A DNA stretch of 64,000 nt from Sphingomonas sinipercae. Lineage in GTDB: Bacteria; Pseudomonadota; Alphaproteobacteria; Sphingomonadales; Sphingomonadaceae. The notes beneath the pieces were generated by a model, which saw only the letters and a program-made list of their open reading frames with translations, was not told where the DNA came from and searched no databases. The position numbers and the translations under genes are program-made. The stretch is taken from positions 1,074,501 through 1,138,500 of the forward strand of contig NZ_CP049871.1 of NCBI RefSeq assembly GCF_011302055.1. Reading direction: 5' to 3'. Below, piece by piece: positions 51,416-63,102 of this stretch (within the stretch, counting starts at the first letter, position 1; each line of letters starts with the position of its first letter).

Positions 51416-51909
51416 TCGATGGAATCGCCGACGAGTTGAAGAATCCGACCAGGCCGGCATCCGTCGATGTCGACCTGCGCAGCATCGCCGTGTCCGGCGC
51501 GGCCACGACGGCGCTCGCCGACATGTATGCGCATTGGGAGGGCGGACGCGGTCCTAGAATGGTGTCGAGCCTAACGGCCACAGTCGCCCGGAAGGAAGTC
51601 TACGGCGAACAGGCGGCCAGCGCGGTCAGCGAGGCGATCGACCTTGGTCTTGCGCGAATCATAGGGCCGGGCCGGAAATCGGGAGAATATGTGCAGCTGA
51701 CTCCGCTCGGAATCGCCTGGTTCGAGGAGAATTGCGATTACTGGCGGGCCGGGAACATCTACCGCTACAAATCGAGATTTGGAGCGATTGGCTGTTTTCA
51801 GTTCGATCCGCGCCTACCCTGGACGTCCCGCATTCGCGATCCGTTCGTCGCCCTTGCAGCCGTGCTTGGCGCAGTGGTGGGACTTCTGTTTGCGAGATTG
51901 GCTTTCTGA
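51412..51909 (+). CDS. Unknown membrane-anchored protein inside the carAB operon
   Basis: 165 residues from GTG 51412. The first 120 or so residues have a winged-helix look ([29 protein letters not shown], then [12 protein letters not shown]); the last 25 form a membrane helix ([25 protein letters not shown], about 143-163). I recognise no family. It is coupled to carA by GTGA and to carB by TGATG, so it should be made in fixed ratio with the synthase. Its role there is unknown. Confidence 0.75.
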   Translation: MIDGIADELKNPTRPASVDVDLRSIAVSGAATTALADMYAHWEGGRGPRMVSSLTATVARKEVYGEQAASAVSEAIDLGLARIIGPGRKSGEYVQLTPLGIAWFEENCDYWRAGNIYRYKSRFGAIGCFQFDPRLPWTSRIRDPFVALAAVLGAVVGLLFARLAF

Positions 51910-54900
51910 TGCCCAAGCGCACGGACATCTCCTCCATCCTCATCATCGGCGCCGGGCCTATCGTCATCGGGCAGGCTGCCGAGTTCGATTATTCCGGTTC
52001 GCAGGCGGTCAAGGCGCTGAAGGCGGAGGGCTATCGCGTCATCGTGGTCAATTCGAACCCGGCGACGATCATGACCGACCCGGAACTGGCCGACGCGACC
52101 TATGTCGAGCCGATCACGCCGGGCTTCGTCGCCAGTATCCTCGAAAAGGAACGGCCGGACGCGGTGCTGCCGACGATGGGCGGGCAGACGGCGCTGAACA
52201 CGGCGCTGGCGCTGTTCCAGGACGGAACGCTCGACCGGCTGGGCATCGAGCTGATCGGCGCCAATGCCGAGGCGATCGAGAAGGCCGAGGACCGGCAGAA
52301 ATTCCGCGACGCGATGGACCGGATCGGGCTGGAAAGCCCGCGCTCGGCCATCGTCCATTCGATGGAGGAGGCGCAGGCGGCCCTGGAAACGGTCGGGCTT
52401 CCCGCCGTGATCCGGCCCAGCTTCACGCTTGGCGGGACCGGCGGCGGCATCGCCTACAACCGCGCCGAATATGAGCATTTCGTCCGCAGCGGGCTGGAGG
52501 CATCGCCGACCACCGAGGTGCTGATCGACGAAAGCCTGGTCGGGTGGAAGGAATATGAGATGGAGGTCGTGCGCGACCGCGCCGACAACGCCATCATCAT
52601 CTGCTCGATCGAGAATATCGACCCGATGGGGGTGCATACGGGGGACTCGATCACGGTCGCCCCGGCGCTGACGCTGACCGACAAGGAATATCAACGGATG
52701 CGTTCCGCAAGCATTGCGGTGCTGCGGGAAATCGGCGTCGAAACAGGCGGTTCCAACGTCCAGTTCGCAATCGATCCGAAGACCGGGCGGATGGTGGTGA
52801 TCGAGATGAACCCGCGCGTGTCGCGGTCTTCTGCGCTGGCGTCGAAGGCGACCGGCTTTCCCATCGCCAAGGTCGCGGCGAAGCTGGCCGTCGGCTACAC
52901 GCTCGACGAGATCAAAAACGACATCACCGGCGGCGCGACTCCGGCGAGCTTCGAGCCGACCATCGATTATGTCGTCACCAAGATCCCGCGCTTCACCTTT
53001 GAGAAGTTCAAGGGGACCGAAGCGCTCCTGTCGACGGCGATGAAGTCGGTCGGCGAAGTGATGGCGATCGGCCGGTCGTTCCCGGAAAGCCTGCAAAAGG
53101 CGCTACGCGGGCTGGAAACCGGCCTGACCGGGCTCGACCGGGTGCGCGAGCTTGAGAACGCCGGCGAGGCGGATATCGAAAATGCGCTCGGACGGCAGGC
53201 GCCGGAGCGGCTGCTGGTCGCGGCCGAAGCACTTCGCCAGGGTTTCAGCGTCGAGCGGATCAACGCCATTTCCGGCTTCGACCCGTGGTTCCTCAATCAA
53301 TTGGCTTCGATCGTCGAGGCGGAGTCGCAGGTGCGTTCCTGCGGCCTGCCGGCCGATGCCGAAGACATGCGGCGCCTCAAGATGCTCGGTTTCTCCGACG
53401 CTCGGCTGGCGCAATTGTCGGAACGATCAGCCCATGCCGCTGGCCAGGCCAAGTCGGGCGTCGTCCACGACGCAATGAAGGCGATGACCGGCGGCGTTAC
53501 CGAGGCCGAGGTGCGCAAGCACCGGCTGAAGCTTGGCGTGCGTCCGGTGTTCAAGCGTATCGACAGTTGCGCGGCCGAGTTCGATGCGACCACGCCCTAC
53601 CTCTATTCGACTTATGAAGCGCCGCTGTTCGACGATCCGGAAGACGAGGCCGACGTGTCCGACCGGCGCAAGGTGATGATCCTTGGCGGCGGTCCGAACC
53701 GGATCGGGCAGGGGATCGAGTTCGATTATTGCTGCTGCCATGCCGCCTTCGCGCTGCGCGATGCCGGGTTCGAAACGATCATGGTCAACTGCAACCCGGA
53801 AACGGTGTCGACCGACCCGGATACGTCCGACCGGCTCTATTTCGAGCCGCTCACGGCTGAGGACGTGCTGGAGGTTGTTGCCCGCGAGCAGGAGAAGGGC
53901 GAACTGCTCGGCGTCATCGTCCAGCTCGGCGGGCAGACGCCGCTCAAGCTAGCGGCGGAGCTGCAGGCCGCTGGGGTGCCGATCCTTGGCACCAGCCCCG
54001 ACAGCATCGACCTGGCCGAAGACCGCGAACGCTTTGCCAAGCTGGTAACCCAGCTCGGCCTCAAGCAGCCGGCGAACGGGCTTGCGCGCAGCCGCGAGGA
54101 AGCGCTGACGGTTGCCGAGCGCATTGGCTATCCGGTGCTGCTGCGGCCGTCCTACGTCCTCGGCGGGAGGGGGATGGAGGTCGTCGACGGCCCCGAACAA
54201 CTGGAACATTACATCGCCACCGCGGTCGCCGTGTCGGGCGCTTCACCGGTGCTGATCGACCGCTACCTGCGCGATGCGGTCGAGGTCGATGTCGACGCGA
54301 TCTGCGACGGCACTGACGTCTTCGTCACCGGTGTCATGCAGCATATCGAGGAAGCAGGCGTACATTCCGGCGACAGCGCTTGCGCCATCCCGCCGCACAG
54401 CCTGCCCGTCGCCGTGGTCGACGAGATCGAGCGGCAGACGGCGGCGCTGGCCACTGCGCTCAAGGTCCGCGGGCTGATGAACGTGCAGTTCGCGGTGCAG
54501 GGCCCCTCCACGCCGCTCGGGACAGGCTTCGATGTCTACCTGATCGAGGTCAACCCGCGCGCCAGCCGGACGGTGCCGTTCGTCGCCAAGGCGGTCGGGC
54601 GGCCGATCGCCAAGATTGCTGCGCGCGTGATGGCGGGCGAAGCGCTGACCGCCTTCGATCCGATCCCGCGCGAAATCGGCCATATCGCCGTCAAGCAGCC
54701 GGTATTCCCCTTCGCCAGCTTCCCCGGCTCCGACCCGGTGCTCGGCCCGGAAATGCGCAGCACTGGCGAAGTGATGGGCATCGACCGCGACTTCGATGCG
54801 GCGTTCAGCAAGGCCTTGCTCGGCGCCGGTATCAAAATCCCGCGGTCCGGCACCGTATTCGTCTCGGTCAAGGACGCGGACAAGCAGCATATCGTGCCCG

Positions 54901-55253
54901 CGGTGGCGGCGATGCTGGAGCTTGGGTTCAAGGTGATTGCCACGGGCGGCACCGCCGATTTCCTGCGCAACGCCGGGCTGGACGTCGAAAAGGTCAACAA
55001 GGTGGCGCAGGGCCGGCCGCACATTGTCGACCGGATCACCGACGGCGACGTGCAACTGGTGTTCAACACCACCGAAGGCTGGCAGTCGCTGAAGGACAGC
55101 CATTCGATCCGCGCGACCGCGCTGAAGAGCAAGGTGCCCTACTTCACGACCGCGGCCGCAAGCCTTGCGGTCGCACGGTCTTTGGGCGCGCTTCAGGGCC
55201 GCAAGCTTGAAGTGCACTCGCTGCAGTCCTATTATTCCGCCTCCGACAGCTAG
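51909..55253 (+). CDS. carB: Carbamoyl-phosphate synthase large chain
   Basis: 1114 residues from ATG 51909. Two ATP-grasp halves each begin with a glycine-rich nucleotide site ([19 protein letters not shown] and [19 protein letters not shown]) and carry the NPR metal segment ([22 protein letters not shown]). The last 130 residues form the allosteric MGS-like domain ([18 protein letters not shown]). It makes carbamoyl phosphate for arginine and pyrimidines. Confidence 0.97.
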   Translation: MPKRTDISSILIIGAGPIVIGQAAEFDYSGSQAVKALKAEGYRVIVVNSNPATIMTDPELADATYVEPITPGFVASILEKERPDAVLPTMGGQTALNTALALFQDGTLDRLGIELIGANAEAIEKAEDRQKFRDAMDRIGLESPRSAIVHSMEEAQAALETVGLPAVIRPSFTLGGTGGGIAYNRAEYEHFVRSGLEASPTTEVLIDESLVGWKEYEMEVVRDRADNAIIICSIENIDPMGVHTGDSITVAPALTLTDKEYQRMRSASIAVLREIGVETGGSNVQFAIDPKTGRMVVIEMNPRVSRSSALASKATGFPIAKVAAKLAVGYTLDEIKNDITGGATPASFEPTIDYVVTKIPRFTFEKFKGTEALLSTAMKSVGEVMAIGRSFPESLQKALRGLETGLTGLDRVRELENAGEADIENALGRQAPERLLVAAEALRQGFSVERINAISGFDPWFLNQLASIVEAESQVRSCGLPADAEDMRRLKMLGFSDARLAQLSERSAHAAGQAKSGVVHDAMKAMTGGVTEAEVRKHRLKLGVRPVFKRIDSCAAEFDATTPYLYSTYEAPLFDDPEDEADVSDRRKVMILGGGPNRIGQGIEFDYCCCHAAFALRDAGFETIMVNCNPETVSTDPDTSDRLYFEPLTAEDVLEVVAREQEKGELLGVIVQLGGQTPLKLAAELQAAGVPILGTSPDSIDLAEDRERFAKLVTQLGLKQPANGLARSREEALTVAERIGYPVLLRPSYVLGGRGMEVVDGPEQLEHYIATAVAVSGASPVLIDRYLRDAVEVDVDAICDGTDVFVTGVMQHIEEAGVHSGDSACAIPPHSLPVAVVDEIERQTAALATALKVRGLMNVQFAVQGPSTPLGTGFDVYLIEVNPRASRTVPFVAKAVGRPIAKIAARVMAGEALTAFDPIPREIGHIAVKQPVFPFASFPGSDPVLGPEMRSTGEVMGIDRDFDAAFSKALLGAGIKIPRSGTVFVSVKDADKQHIVPAVAAMLELGFKVIATGGTADFLRNAGLDVEKVNKVAQGRPHIVDRITDGDVQLVFNTTEGWQSLKDSHSIRATALKSKVPYFTTAAASLAVARSLGALQGRKLEVHSLQSYYSASDS

Positions 55254-55329
55254 GTTTCCAACCACATTCCGGTCCCTCGTAGTGGCGCTGCTGGCGTCGC
55301 TGGGGTGAAGTTTTGAAGAGAGGTTTTTC

Positions 55330-55806
55330 ATGGCGAGCGCCGACAAAGTCCCGATGCTGGCCGAAGGTCACCGCAAGCTAAGCGAGCAGTTGAAGGTGCT
55401 GAAGGCGGAGCGGCCGTCGATCGTCGATGCGATCGAAGAGGCGCGCGCCCACGGCGACCTTTCCGAAAATGCGGAATATCATGCGGCCAAGGAGCGGCAG
55501 GGCCAGATCGAGGCGAGCATCGCCGATATCGAGGACCAGCTCAGCCGCGCCCTCGTGATCGATCCGTCGACCCTGTCGGGCGACAAGGTCGTGTTCGGCG
55601 CGACCGTCACTTTGGTCGACGAGGACGACAAGAAGGTGAAATACCAGCTCGTCGGTCAGGTCGAGGCCGATGCCCGCGATGGCAAGATCAGCTTCAATTC
55701 TCCGCTTGGCCGGGCCCTGATCGGGCGCGAAGTCGGCGACGAGGTCGAAGTTTCGACGCCATCGGGCGACCGCTATTACGAGATCGAACAGGTCGACTTC
55801 ATTTGA
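55330..55806 (+). CDS. greA: Transcription elongation factor GreA
   Basis: 158 residues. The N-terminal coiled-coil has [20 protein letters not shown], with the acidic tip that reaches the polymerase active site to help cleave backtracked RNA; the C-terminal FKBP-like domain ends [16 protein letters not shown] upstream is the ribosome site. The stop overlaps the TTG start of the rhomboid gene. Confidence 0.96.
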   Translation: MASADKVPMLAEGHRKLSEQLKVLKAERPSIVDAIEEARAHGDLSENAEYHAAKERQGQIEASIADIEDQLSRALVIDPSTLSGDKVVFGATVTLVDEDDKKVKYQLVGQVEADARDGKISFNSPLGRALIGREVGDEVEVSTPSGDRYYEIEQVDFI

Positions 55807-56459
55807 ACGCCCACCCGGGCCAACTGCACAGCCAGCGCAACCTGCGCACCGCGACGGTCGCCATCACCGCGCTCACCGCACTGGCCTGGCTGATCGCCTT
55901 TCTCTTCCGGGTCGACGGAGAAGCGGCGGTGACCATGGGCTTCATCCCGATCCGCTGGAGCGGGGCGGACCTGCCCTTCGCCGCGGTGCCGGCGATCCTC
56001 ACTCCGCTAAGCGCGACCTTGGTCCACGGCGGGTTGCTGCACCTGGCGCTCAACCTTTTGATTCTGCTGTGGTGCGGCACTTTGGTGGAACGGGTGCTCG
56101 GCATCGGCTCGATGATCCTCCTGTACCTCGTCGCGGCTTATACCTCGGCGCTTGCACAGTGGGCGGTGGACCCGTCGGCGGTCACGCCGATGATTGGCGC
56201 CAGCGGGGCGATCGCCGGGATCATCGGCGCTTTCGCGCTTAGCTTCGGGCGGCCGCGGCGCTTCGTGAAATCGAATTTCGTCAACCAACTGATCAACGCG
56301 GTGTGGCTGCTCGCGGCCTGGATCGTGTTGCAGCTAATGACCGGCTTCCTTGGCGGCACCCAGGGCTTGATGATCGCCACCCCGGCCCATGTCGGCGGGT
56401 TCGTTGCCGGCCTGCTTCTGCAGCGCCCGTTGCTGTTGTGGCGGTACCGGGGCGCCTAG
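55803..56459 (+). CDS. Rhomboid family intramembrane serine protease
   Basis: 218 residues from TTG 55803, overlapping the greA stop. Six membrane helices are likely. The catalytic dyad is Ser134 in GASGAIAG and His196 in [20 protein letters not shown] (about 74-84) is the conserved helix-2 segment. It probably cuts membrane-protein substrates within the bilayer; substrates unknown. The stop overlaps the convergent DUF4170 stop (CTAG). Confidence 0.9.
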   Translation: MNAHPGQLHSQRNLRTATVAITALTALAWLIAFLFRVDGEAAVTMGFIPIRWSGADLPFAAVPAILTPLSATLVHGGLLHLALNLLILLWCGTLVERVLGIGSMILLYLVAAYTSALAQWAVDPSAVTPMIGASGAIAGIIGAFALSFGRPRRFVKSNFVNQLINAVWLLAAWIVLQLMTGFLGGTQGLMIATPAHVGGFVAGLLLQRPLLLWRYRGA

Positions 56460-56698
56460 GCGTTTGAGCGCTGCGTATCGCGGGTGTCGGTCTCCGGCTC
56501 GAGCAGGCGATGCAGGTGGACGACCACATATTTCATTTCGGCATCGTCGACGGTGCGCTGGGCGGCGCTTCGCCAAGCATCCTCGGCCTCCGCATAGCTG
56601 GCGAACAATCCGACGACGTCGAGGGTCTTGAGGTCGACGAAATCGAGGCCGCGCGGGTCCTTCACGCGGCCTCCGAAGACGAGATGCAATTTGCTCAT
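56456..56698 (-). CDS. DUF4170 protein
   Basis: 80 residues. LHLVFGGRVKDPRGLDFVDL and the YAEAEDAWRSAAQRTVDDAEMKYVVVHLHRLLEP stretch match DUF4170, a small alphaproteobacterial family of unknown function. It is convergent with the rhomboid gene and lies 38 bases beyond the membrane cassette. Confidence 0.82.
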   Translation of the reverse strand: MSKLHLVFGGRVKDPRGLDFVDLKTLDVVGLFASYAEAEDAWRSAAQRTVDDAEMKYVVVHLHRLLEPETDTRDTQRSNA

Positions 56699-56736
56699 GG
56701 CCGGACGGCTAGCACATTTCTGGCTTCAGAGAAGCG

Positions 56737-57165
56737 CTAGCGGTTCCCGGCCTCGTCCTTGAACGCGCCGACGGCGGCCTGGGCCGTCTCGCGCGCGGCC
56801 TGGGTCGCGCGCTCGGCAAGCGAGTCCGGCGCCAGTCCGAGTTCGCGCAACTTGTCGCTACCGACCTTGCGCGCGGTTTCGGCGGCGCTTCGGGCGGCAT
56901 TGGCGACGCGATCGCCGACCGGCTTGGCGAGTTCGCGCTCGCGGCGGCTGACCGGCAGCAGGGCCGCGATCAGTGCGCCGGCAGCAGCGCCGGCGGCAAG
57001 CGCGATCAGCGGCGCCTCGTCCAGCGTATCGCTGGCCTTGCGGCCGACATCGCCGGCGCTGTCGCGCGCCGTTTCATAAGCGCTCAGCGCGCGCTGCCGC
57101 AGGTCCTGCGACGATCCCGACTGGCCGCTGGTTCCGGCCGCGTTGCTGTTGGTGTCGCTCATCAT
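56737..57165 (-). CDS. Stress-type membrane protein with helical tail
   Basis: 142 residues; ATG 57165 or 57162. A low-complexity start, an amphipathic coil, a glycine/alanine-rich membrane segment (ALAAGAAAGALIAALLPVS, about 53-73) and a long Ala-rich helix resembling apolipoprotein- or LEA-like repeats. I recognise no named family. Last gene of the operon from 58436, coupled to DUF3618 by ATGA. Confidence 0.7.
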   Translation of the reverse strand: MMSDTNSNAAGTSGQSGSSQDLRQRALSAYETARDSAGDVGRKASDTLDEAPLIALAAGAAAGALIAALLPVSRRERELAKPVGDRVANAARSAAETARKVGSDKLRELGLAPDSLAERATQAARETAQAAVGAFKDEAGNR

Positions 57166-57500
57166 TCACTCTCCACTTTTTCCGTCTTTTCGATGTTGTC
57201 GGAATCCGCTTCCCCCTTGCGCCGGCCGATCAGCTTGGAAGCAAAATCCCACAAAGGCTCGCGGGCCAGGAACACGGCAAGCGCGGCCACCGCGCCGCCG
57301 GCGGCATAAGGCCGCTTCCGCACCGCATCGACCGCGTCTTCGGCAAGGTCAGCGCCCTTCGACTTGGCGCCCGACCACGCGTTTTGCGCAAGCGTTCCCG
57401 GCGCCACGCGGTGCTGCAGCTCGTGCAGCGTCGCCATGAAGCGGGCCTGCGCCTGCTCCGCGTCGGCCTTAGCGGCCAGCAGGTGCGGCGAATCGCTCAT
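57162..57500 (-). CDS. DUF3618 protein
   Basis: 112 residues. An N-terminal helix with ARFMATLHELQHRVAP, a DUF3618 hallmark, then one membrane helix (AAGGAVAALAVFLAREPLW) and an acidic tail. Function unknown; in relatives it is often found with the Holin-X membrane protein of the next entry. Third gene of the cassette. Confidence 0.8.
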   Translation of the reverse strand: MSDSPHLLAAKADAEQAQARFMATLHELQHRVAPGTLAQNAWSGAKSKGADLAEDAVDAVRKRPYAAGGAVAALAVFLAREPLWDFASKLIGRRKGEADSDNIEKTEKVESE

Positions 57501-57841
57501 GGCTTAGCTCTCAGCTTTTGAACGCCGATCCAGGCCAGCAAACCGGCGGTGCCGGCAACCAGCACAAAGGCGACGAGGCCCGCCAGCACGGGCTGCATGA
57601 TCAGCGCGAGCCCAACGAAGATGGTGAACGCCAGGACGTTGATCGCCGCGATGCCGATGAGCAGCGCGCCTGCGAACAGGATTGCTGGGACCTTGAACGC
57701 ATTCGCGCGCTCCGAAGCGATCGTCTTGGCGACGTTCACCTCGGCGCGGGCGTAAGCCTTTCCGTCGTCGACGAGCTCGCGGACGATCTCGCCGATCGGC
57801 CGCTCGCTGGTCGGCGGGCTAGGGTCGGTCGGCTTTAGCAT
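57497..57841 (-). CDS. Holin-X (phage holin superfamily) membrane protein
   Basis: 114 residues from ATG 57841. The family pattern IGEIVRELVDDGKAYARAEVNVAKT is followed by two membrane helices (about 50-70 and 75-108). Despite the name, chromosomal members are linked to envelope stability and not to phage lysis. It overlaps DUF3618 by four bases. Confidence 0.83.
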   Translation of the reverse strand: MLKPTDPSPPTSERPIGEIVRELVDDGKAYARAEVNVAKTIASERANAFKVPAILFAGALLIGIAAINVLAFTIFVGLALIMQPVLAGLVAFVLVAGTAGLLAWIGVQKLRAKP

Positions 57842-57848
57842 GGTTGGC

Positions 57849-58436
57849 CTAGCCGCGGTCCGACCTGTCGCCATTGTCACGATCGCTGCCGGATCCAAGG
57901 CCCGACTTCAGCAGTCGCGCAACCGCGAAGCCGACGATCGCCGCCCCGGCCAGGGCGACGCCCGGGCTCTTGCGGATGAACTGCCGCGTGTCGTCGATCA
58001 GCTCATCCGGGTTCTTGGACGCCAGGCTGTTCGCCGTGCCCTCGATCGCGCTGGCGGCGCGGCGGGCATAGTCGCCATATTCGGCGCCCAGCCGCTCCTC
58101 GATTCCATCGGCGGTATCGCCGATCATCCGGCTGACGTTGGCCAGTGCTTCCGACGAACGCTCGATGCCTTGGCCGAGCAGTCCGCGGGCCTTCTCGCCC
58201 GCCTGGCCGGAAAGGTCGCGGCCGCTGCTGCGGACTCGGTCCATCAACGCCGACGTGCTGCCCGTGGTCGAGCCGGCCGTCGCGGCGCCCGGGGTGCTGC
58301 CGCCGGAATCCGAAGCGCCTGCAGCGCTGCTGGCGGACGATGCCTGGGCGCGGCCTTCGGTGCCGCCGCCAGTTTCCATCGAACCGTCGATAACCTTGTC
58401 GGTGCCCTCGGGAAGCCCGGTATCCTGCTCAGCCAT
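57849..58436 (-). CDS. First protein of the stress membrane cassette, unknown
   Basis: 195 residues from ATG 58436, preceded by AAAAGGAGG. A Ser/Gly/Thr-rich disordered start (about 1-75) leads to helices with DRVRSSGRDLSGQAGEKARGLL, then a long helical segment and one membrane helix (SPGVALAGAAIVGFAVARLL, about 155-175), and a charged Gly/Asp/Arg tail. Not recognised. It is first in the operon and lies 27 bases from an EcfG-like promoter. Confidence 0.72.
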   Translation of the reverse strand: MAEQDTGLPEGTDKVIDGSMETGGGTEGRAQASSASSAAGASDSGGSTPGAATAGSTTGSTSALMDRVRSSGRDLSGQAGEKARGLLGQGIERSSEALANVSRMIGDTADGIEERLGAEYGDYARRAASAIEGTANSLASKNPDELIDDTRQFIRKSPGVALAGAAIVGFAVARLLKSGLGSGSDRDNGDRSDRG

Positions 58437-58463
58437 GTGATGAATCCTCCTTTTGGCAATCTC

Positions 58464-58488
58464 AACCAAGCATCGCGGCTGCCGTTCC
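58464..58488 (-). promoter_or_regulatory. EcfG-like stress promoter
   Basis: On the minus strand GGAAC (58484-58488) is followed, after 16 bases, by GGTT (58464-58467), one mismatch from the GGAAC-N16-CGTT consensus of the alphaproteobacterial general-stress sigma factor. Transcription would begin about 20 bases before the 58436 ATG, leaving room for its ribosome site. Confidence 0.6.
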
Positions 58489-58522
58489 GTTGCGATCCGG
58501 CAGAATGTTGCGAAGCGCCGAC

Positions 58523-59871
<1,349 letters not shown>

Positions 59872-59950
59872 GTCTGCACGACATTTTCTGCGGAAAAGCT
59901 GCGAAATTCGCTTGCCTTCATGCCGCCTTCGTGATTCTCCTGAACCCACG

Positions 59951-60259
59951 ATGGGGGAACGGCGCAACATAAGCTTGATCAGGCGGGCCATGTGGCCGGC
60001 GCTGGCGTTGCTCGTCGTCGGCAACTTCGCCGGATACGCGGTTGCGGGGCCGAACGGGCTGCTCGCCTGGGGCGGATATCATCGCAATCTCAAGGAACGC
60101 CAGGTGGAGTTCAAGCGGCTCCAGGAACAGCGCGCGCAGCTGCGTCACCGTTCGGCACTGCTCGATCCGCGCAAGGCCGATCCAGACATGGCCGACGAAC
60201 TGGTCCGCCGCGACCTCGGGCTGATCCGCCCGGATGAAGTCATCGTCCCGCTGAACTGA
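59951..60259 (+). CDS. ftsB: Septum formation initiator, FtsB/DivIC
   Basis: 102 residues from ATG 59951; a TTG at 59912 would add 13 poorly conserved residues. One membrane helix (about 14-33) leads to a periplasmic coiled coil (LKERQVEFKRLQEQRAQLRHR) and a C-terminal VRRDLGLIRPDEVIV, the FtsB family pattern. It links FtsL and FtsQ in the divisome. Its end overlaps the convergent membrane-protein gene by 20 bases. Confidence 0.88.
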   Translation: MGERRNISLIRRAMWPALALLVVGNFAGYAVAGPNGLLAWGGYHRNLKERQVEFKRLQEQRAQLRHRSALLDPRKADPDMADELVRRDLGLIRPDEVIVPLN

Positions 60260-60539
60260 CCCGGCGCCGCGCGAGGAGCGCGACCGCTATCACTACCAGC
60301 GACGGGACCAGCCAGTCGGCCAGCGCGTCGGCGCTCCAGACGCGCGGGTCGAAGCCGCCATGCCAGGGCATGTTCGCCCGCACTCCCGCCCCGAACCGTT
60401 CGATCCAGCGATATTCGGCCTGGGTGACTTCGCGCGCGATCGCCCAGGCGCAGGCCGCGGCGGCGCCCGCCCACCAGTTGCGCAGCGGCAGTGCGACCGC
60501 GGCCTGGATCAACAAGGCGATAACGATGTGGGCCAGCAT
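60240..60539 (-). CDS. Small conserved membrane protein, unknown
   Basis: 99 residues from ATG 60539; a longer start at 60629 adds 30 residues without membrane character. Helix near the start (about 3-22), then AREVTQAEYRWIERFG, a GVRANMPWHGGFDP loop and a second helix near the end (about 76-94). Sphingomonad hypothetical proteins with this loop exist; no function is known. The coding evidence rests on membrane helices and the conserved loop. Confidence 0.6.
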   Translation of the reverse strand: MLAHIVIALLIQAAVALPLRNWWAGAAAACAWAIAREVTQAEYRWIERFGAGVRANMPWHGGFDPRVWSADALADWLVPSLVVIAVALLARRRVSSAGR

Positions 60540-60580
60540 CGACGCACTATCGCCGACACGCCGGCCATGTGCAAAAGCGG

Positions 60581-60618
60581 CGGGCGGTTGCCGCCCGTTG
60601 AGGCCTTTCCTATAGGCC
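60581..60618. promoter_or_regulatory. Two adjacent hairpins before pdhA
   Basis: CGGGCGG-TTG-CCGCCCG (60581-60597) and, four bases later, GGCCT/AGGCC (60602-60606 and 60614-60618) form two small dyads in the pdhA leader. No T run follows either. They may be leader structures or operator sites. Confidence 0.4.
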
Positions 60619-60648
60619 GGAGCGCCCATTCAGCATGAAAGATAAACC

Positions 60649-61695
60649 GTGGCGCGTTCCGCGAAAGCAAAGACTGCTCCCTCCACCGACGAAGCGCGGC
60701 CGAACCGGCCGCCCGAGCCGAAGCGCTTCGAGGCGAGCAAGGACCAGTTGCTCGAATTCTATCGCGAGATGCTGCTCATCCGCCGCTTCGAGGAGCGGGC
60801 AGGGCAGCTCTACGGCCTCGGCCTGATCGGCGGCTTCTGCCACCTCTACATCGGCCAGGAAGCGGTCGCGGTCGGCCTGCAGAGCGCGATGACGGTCGGC
60901 AAGGACAGCGTCATCACCGGCTATCGCGACCATGGCCACATGCTCGCCTACAAGATCGACCCGAAGGTCATCATGGCCGAGCTGACCGGGCGCGCCGCCG
61001 GCATTTCCAAGGGTAAGGGCGGCTCGATGCACATGTTCAGCGTCGAGCATGGCTTTTACGGCGGCCACGGGATCGTCGGCGCGCAGGTGCCGCTGGGCTC
61101 CGGCCTGGCCTTCGCGCACAAGTATCGCGGCGACGGCGGCGTGTGCCTCGCCTATTTCGGCGACGGCGCCGCCAACCAGGGGCAGGTCTACGAAGCATTC
61201 AACATGGCCGAGCTGTGGAAGCTGCCGGTGATCTACGCGATCGAGAACAACCAATATGCGATGGGCACGTCGGTTGCCCGCTCCGCGTCCGAGCCCGACT
61301 TCTACAAGCGCGGCGAGAGCTTCCGGATCCCGGGCATTCGAGTTGACGGCATGGACGTGCTCGCGGTGCGCGGCGCGGCCGAGATGGCGGTCGAGTGGGC
61401 GCGGGACAACGGGCCGATCGTGATCGAGCTGATGACCTACCGCTATCGCGGCCACTCGATGTCCGATCCAGCCAAGTATCGTACGCGTGAGGAAGTGCAG
61501 GATTTCCGCGAGCATCGCGACCCCATCGACCGCGCGGCCAAGGAGCTGCAGGAAATGGGCGTGGGCGAAGAGGAGCTCAAGGCGATCGACAAGGAAATCA
61601 AAGCGATCATCGTCGAAGCTGCGAAGTTTGCTGAAGAAGCACCGGAGCCCGACGCGGGCGAATTGTATACCGACGTGCTGGTGGGGACGTACTGA
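60649..61695 (+). CDS. pdhA: Pyruvate dehydrogenase E1 component, alpha subunit
   Basis: 348 residues from GTG 60649; the nearby ATG 60635 is in another frame. The thiamine-diphosphate motif [21 protein letters not shown] ends in the metal-binding N near ENNQYAMGT, and the [15 protein letters not shown] phosphorylation-loop-like segment follows. It decarboxylates pyruvate with PdhB. The final bases overlap pdhB (TGATGG junction). Confidence 0.95.
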   Translation: MARSAKAKTAPSTDEARPNRPPEPKRFEASKDQLLEFYREMLLIRRFEERAGQLYGLGLIGGFCHLYIGQEAVAVGLQSAMTVGKDSVITGYRDHGHMLAYKIDPKVIMAELTGRAAGISKGKGGSMHMFSVEHGFYGGHGIVGAQVPLGSGLAFAHKYRGDGGVCLAYFGDGAANQGQVYEAFNMAELWKLPVIYAIENNQYAMGTSVARSASEPDFYKRGESFRIPGIRVDGMDVLAVRGAAEMAVEWARDNGPIVIELMTYRYRGHSMSDPAKYRTREEVQDFREHRDPIDRAAKELQEMGVGEEELKAIDKEIKAIIVEAAKFAEEAPEPDAGELYTDVLVGTY

Positions 61696-63095
61696 TGGCG
61701 ACCGAGCTCAAAATGCCGGCGCTGTCGCCGACGATGGAAGAGGGCACGCTTGCCAAATGGCTCGTCAAGGAAGGCGACGCGGTCAAGTCGGGCGACATTC
61801 TGGCGGAGATCGAAACCGACAAGGCGACGATGGAGTTTGAAGCGGTCGACGAGGGCACGCTGGCCAAGATCCTGGTCGCCGAGGGCACCGACAATGTGAA
61901 GGTCGGCACGCCGATCGCGCTGATCGCCGGCGAGGGCGAGGATGCGTCGGCGGCCGCGCCGGCAAGCGAACCCGCAGCGCCGGTCGAAGCGCCCGAGGAA
62001 CCTGCTTCGCAAACCACCGAGGCGACCCCGCCGCCGCCCGCGAAGCCTAATCCGCTGCCGACCCCCAAGCCCAAGGCCGCGCCGGTCGGTTCGGAAGTGC
62101 CCGAGGGCACGAAGATGGTGCAGGTCACCGTCCGCGAGGCGCTCCGCGACGCGATGGCCGAGGAAATGCGTGCCGACGAGCGCGTCTTCGTGATGGGCGA
62201 GGAGGTCGCGCAATATCAGGGCGCCTATAAGGTCACCCAGGGCCTGCTCGACGAATTCGGCGCCAAGCGCGTCATCGACACGCCGATTACCGAATATGGC
62301 TTTGCCGGCCTGGGCACCGGCGCCGCGATGGGCGGGTTGAAGCCGATTATCGAGTTCATGACCTTCAACTTCGCCATGCAGGCGATCGACCATGTCGTGA
62401 ATTCGGCGGCCAAGACCAATTATATGTCCGGCGGCCAGATGCGTTGCCCGGTGGTGTTTCGTGGGCCGAACGGCGCCGCAAGCCGGGTCGGCGCCCAGCA
62501 CAGCCAGAACTACGGCCCCTGGTACGCCAGCGTCCCCGGCCTGATCGTCATCGCGCCCTACAGCGCTTCGGATGCCAAGGGCTTGCTCAAGGCCGCGATC
62601 CGGACGGACGATCCCGTCGTTTTCCTCGAAAACGAGCTGATGTACGGCCACAGCTTCGACGTTCCGGAGCTCGACGATTTCGTGCTTCCGATCGGCAAGG
62701 CGAAGACGGTCCGCGAAGGCAAGGACGTGACGCTGGTCAGCTATTCGATCGGCGTCGGAGTCGCGCTGGAGGCGGCCCAAACCCTGGCGGGCGAGGGCAT
62801 CGACGCCGAAGTCATCGACCTGCGCACGCTGCGACCGCTCGACAAGCAGGCGGTGCTCGACAGCCTGAAGAAGACCAACCGCATGGTGGTGGTCGAGGAA
62901 GGCTGGCCGACCTGCTCGATCAGCAGCGAGATCATCGCCATCTGCATGACCGAAGGGTTCGACGACCTCGATGCTCCGGTCCTGCGCGTGACCGACGAGG
63001 ATGTGCCGCTGCCTTACGCCGCGAACCTCGAAAAGCTCGCGCTGATCAAGGCGGACGATGTCGTCAAGGCCGCCAAGCAGGTCTGCTATCGCTGA
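61695..63095 (+). CDS. pdhB: Pyruvate dehydrogenase E1 component, beta subunit with lipoyl domain
   Basis: 466 residues. A lipoyl domain (about 1-78, lipoyl Lys43 in ETDKATME) and an Ala/Pro linker (about 82-130) precede the transketolase-like pyrimidine-binding and C-terminal domains. The lipoylated E1-beta is characteristic of alphaproteobacteria. pdhC, pdhD and lipoyl genes are not in the window. Confidence 0.95.
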   Translation: MATELKMPALSPTMEEGTLAKWLVKEGDAVKSGDILAEIETDKATMEFEAVDEGTLAKILVAEGTDNVKVGTPIALIAGEGEDASAAAPASEPAAPVEAPEEPASQTTEATPPPPAKPNPLPTPKPKAAPVGSEVPEGTKMVQVTVREALRDAMAEEMRADERVFVMGEEVAQYQGAYKVTQGLLDEFGAKRVIDTPITEYGFAGLGTGAAMGGLKPIIEFMTFNFAMQAIDHVVNSAAKTNYMSGGQMRCPVVFRGPNGAASRVGAQHSQNYGPWYASVPGLIVIAPYSASDAKGLLKAAIRTDDPVVFLENELMYGHSFDVPELDDFVLPIGKAKTVREGKDVTLVSYSIGVGVALEAAQTLAGEGIDAEVIDLRTLRPLDKQAVLDSLKKTNRMVVVEEGWPTCSISSEIIAICMTEGFDDLDAPVLRVTDEDVPLPYAANLEKLALIKADDVVKAAKQVCYR

Positions 63096-63102
63096 CCAGA
63101 AG

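Noticed and set aside
57497..57841. Holin-family gene as a prophage remnant
   Set aside because: Holin-X proteins are common chromosomal membrane proteins; no other phage gene, integrase or attachment repeat is present.
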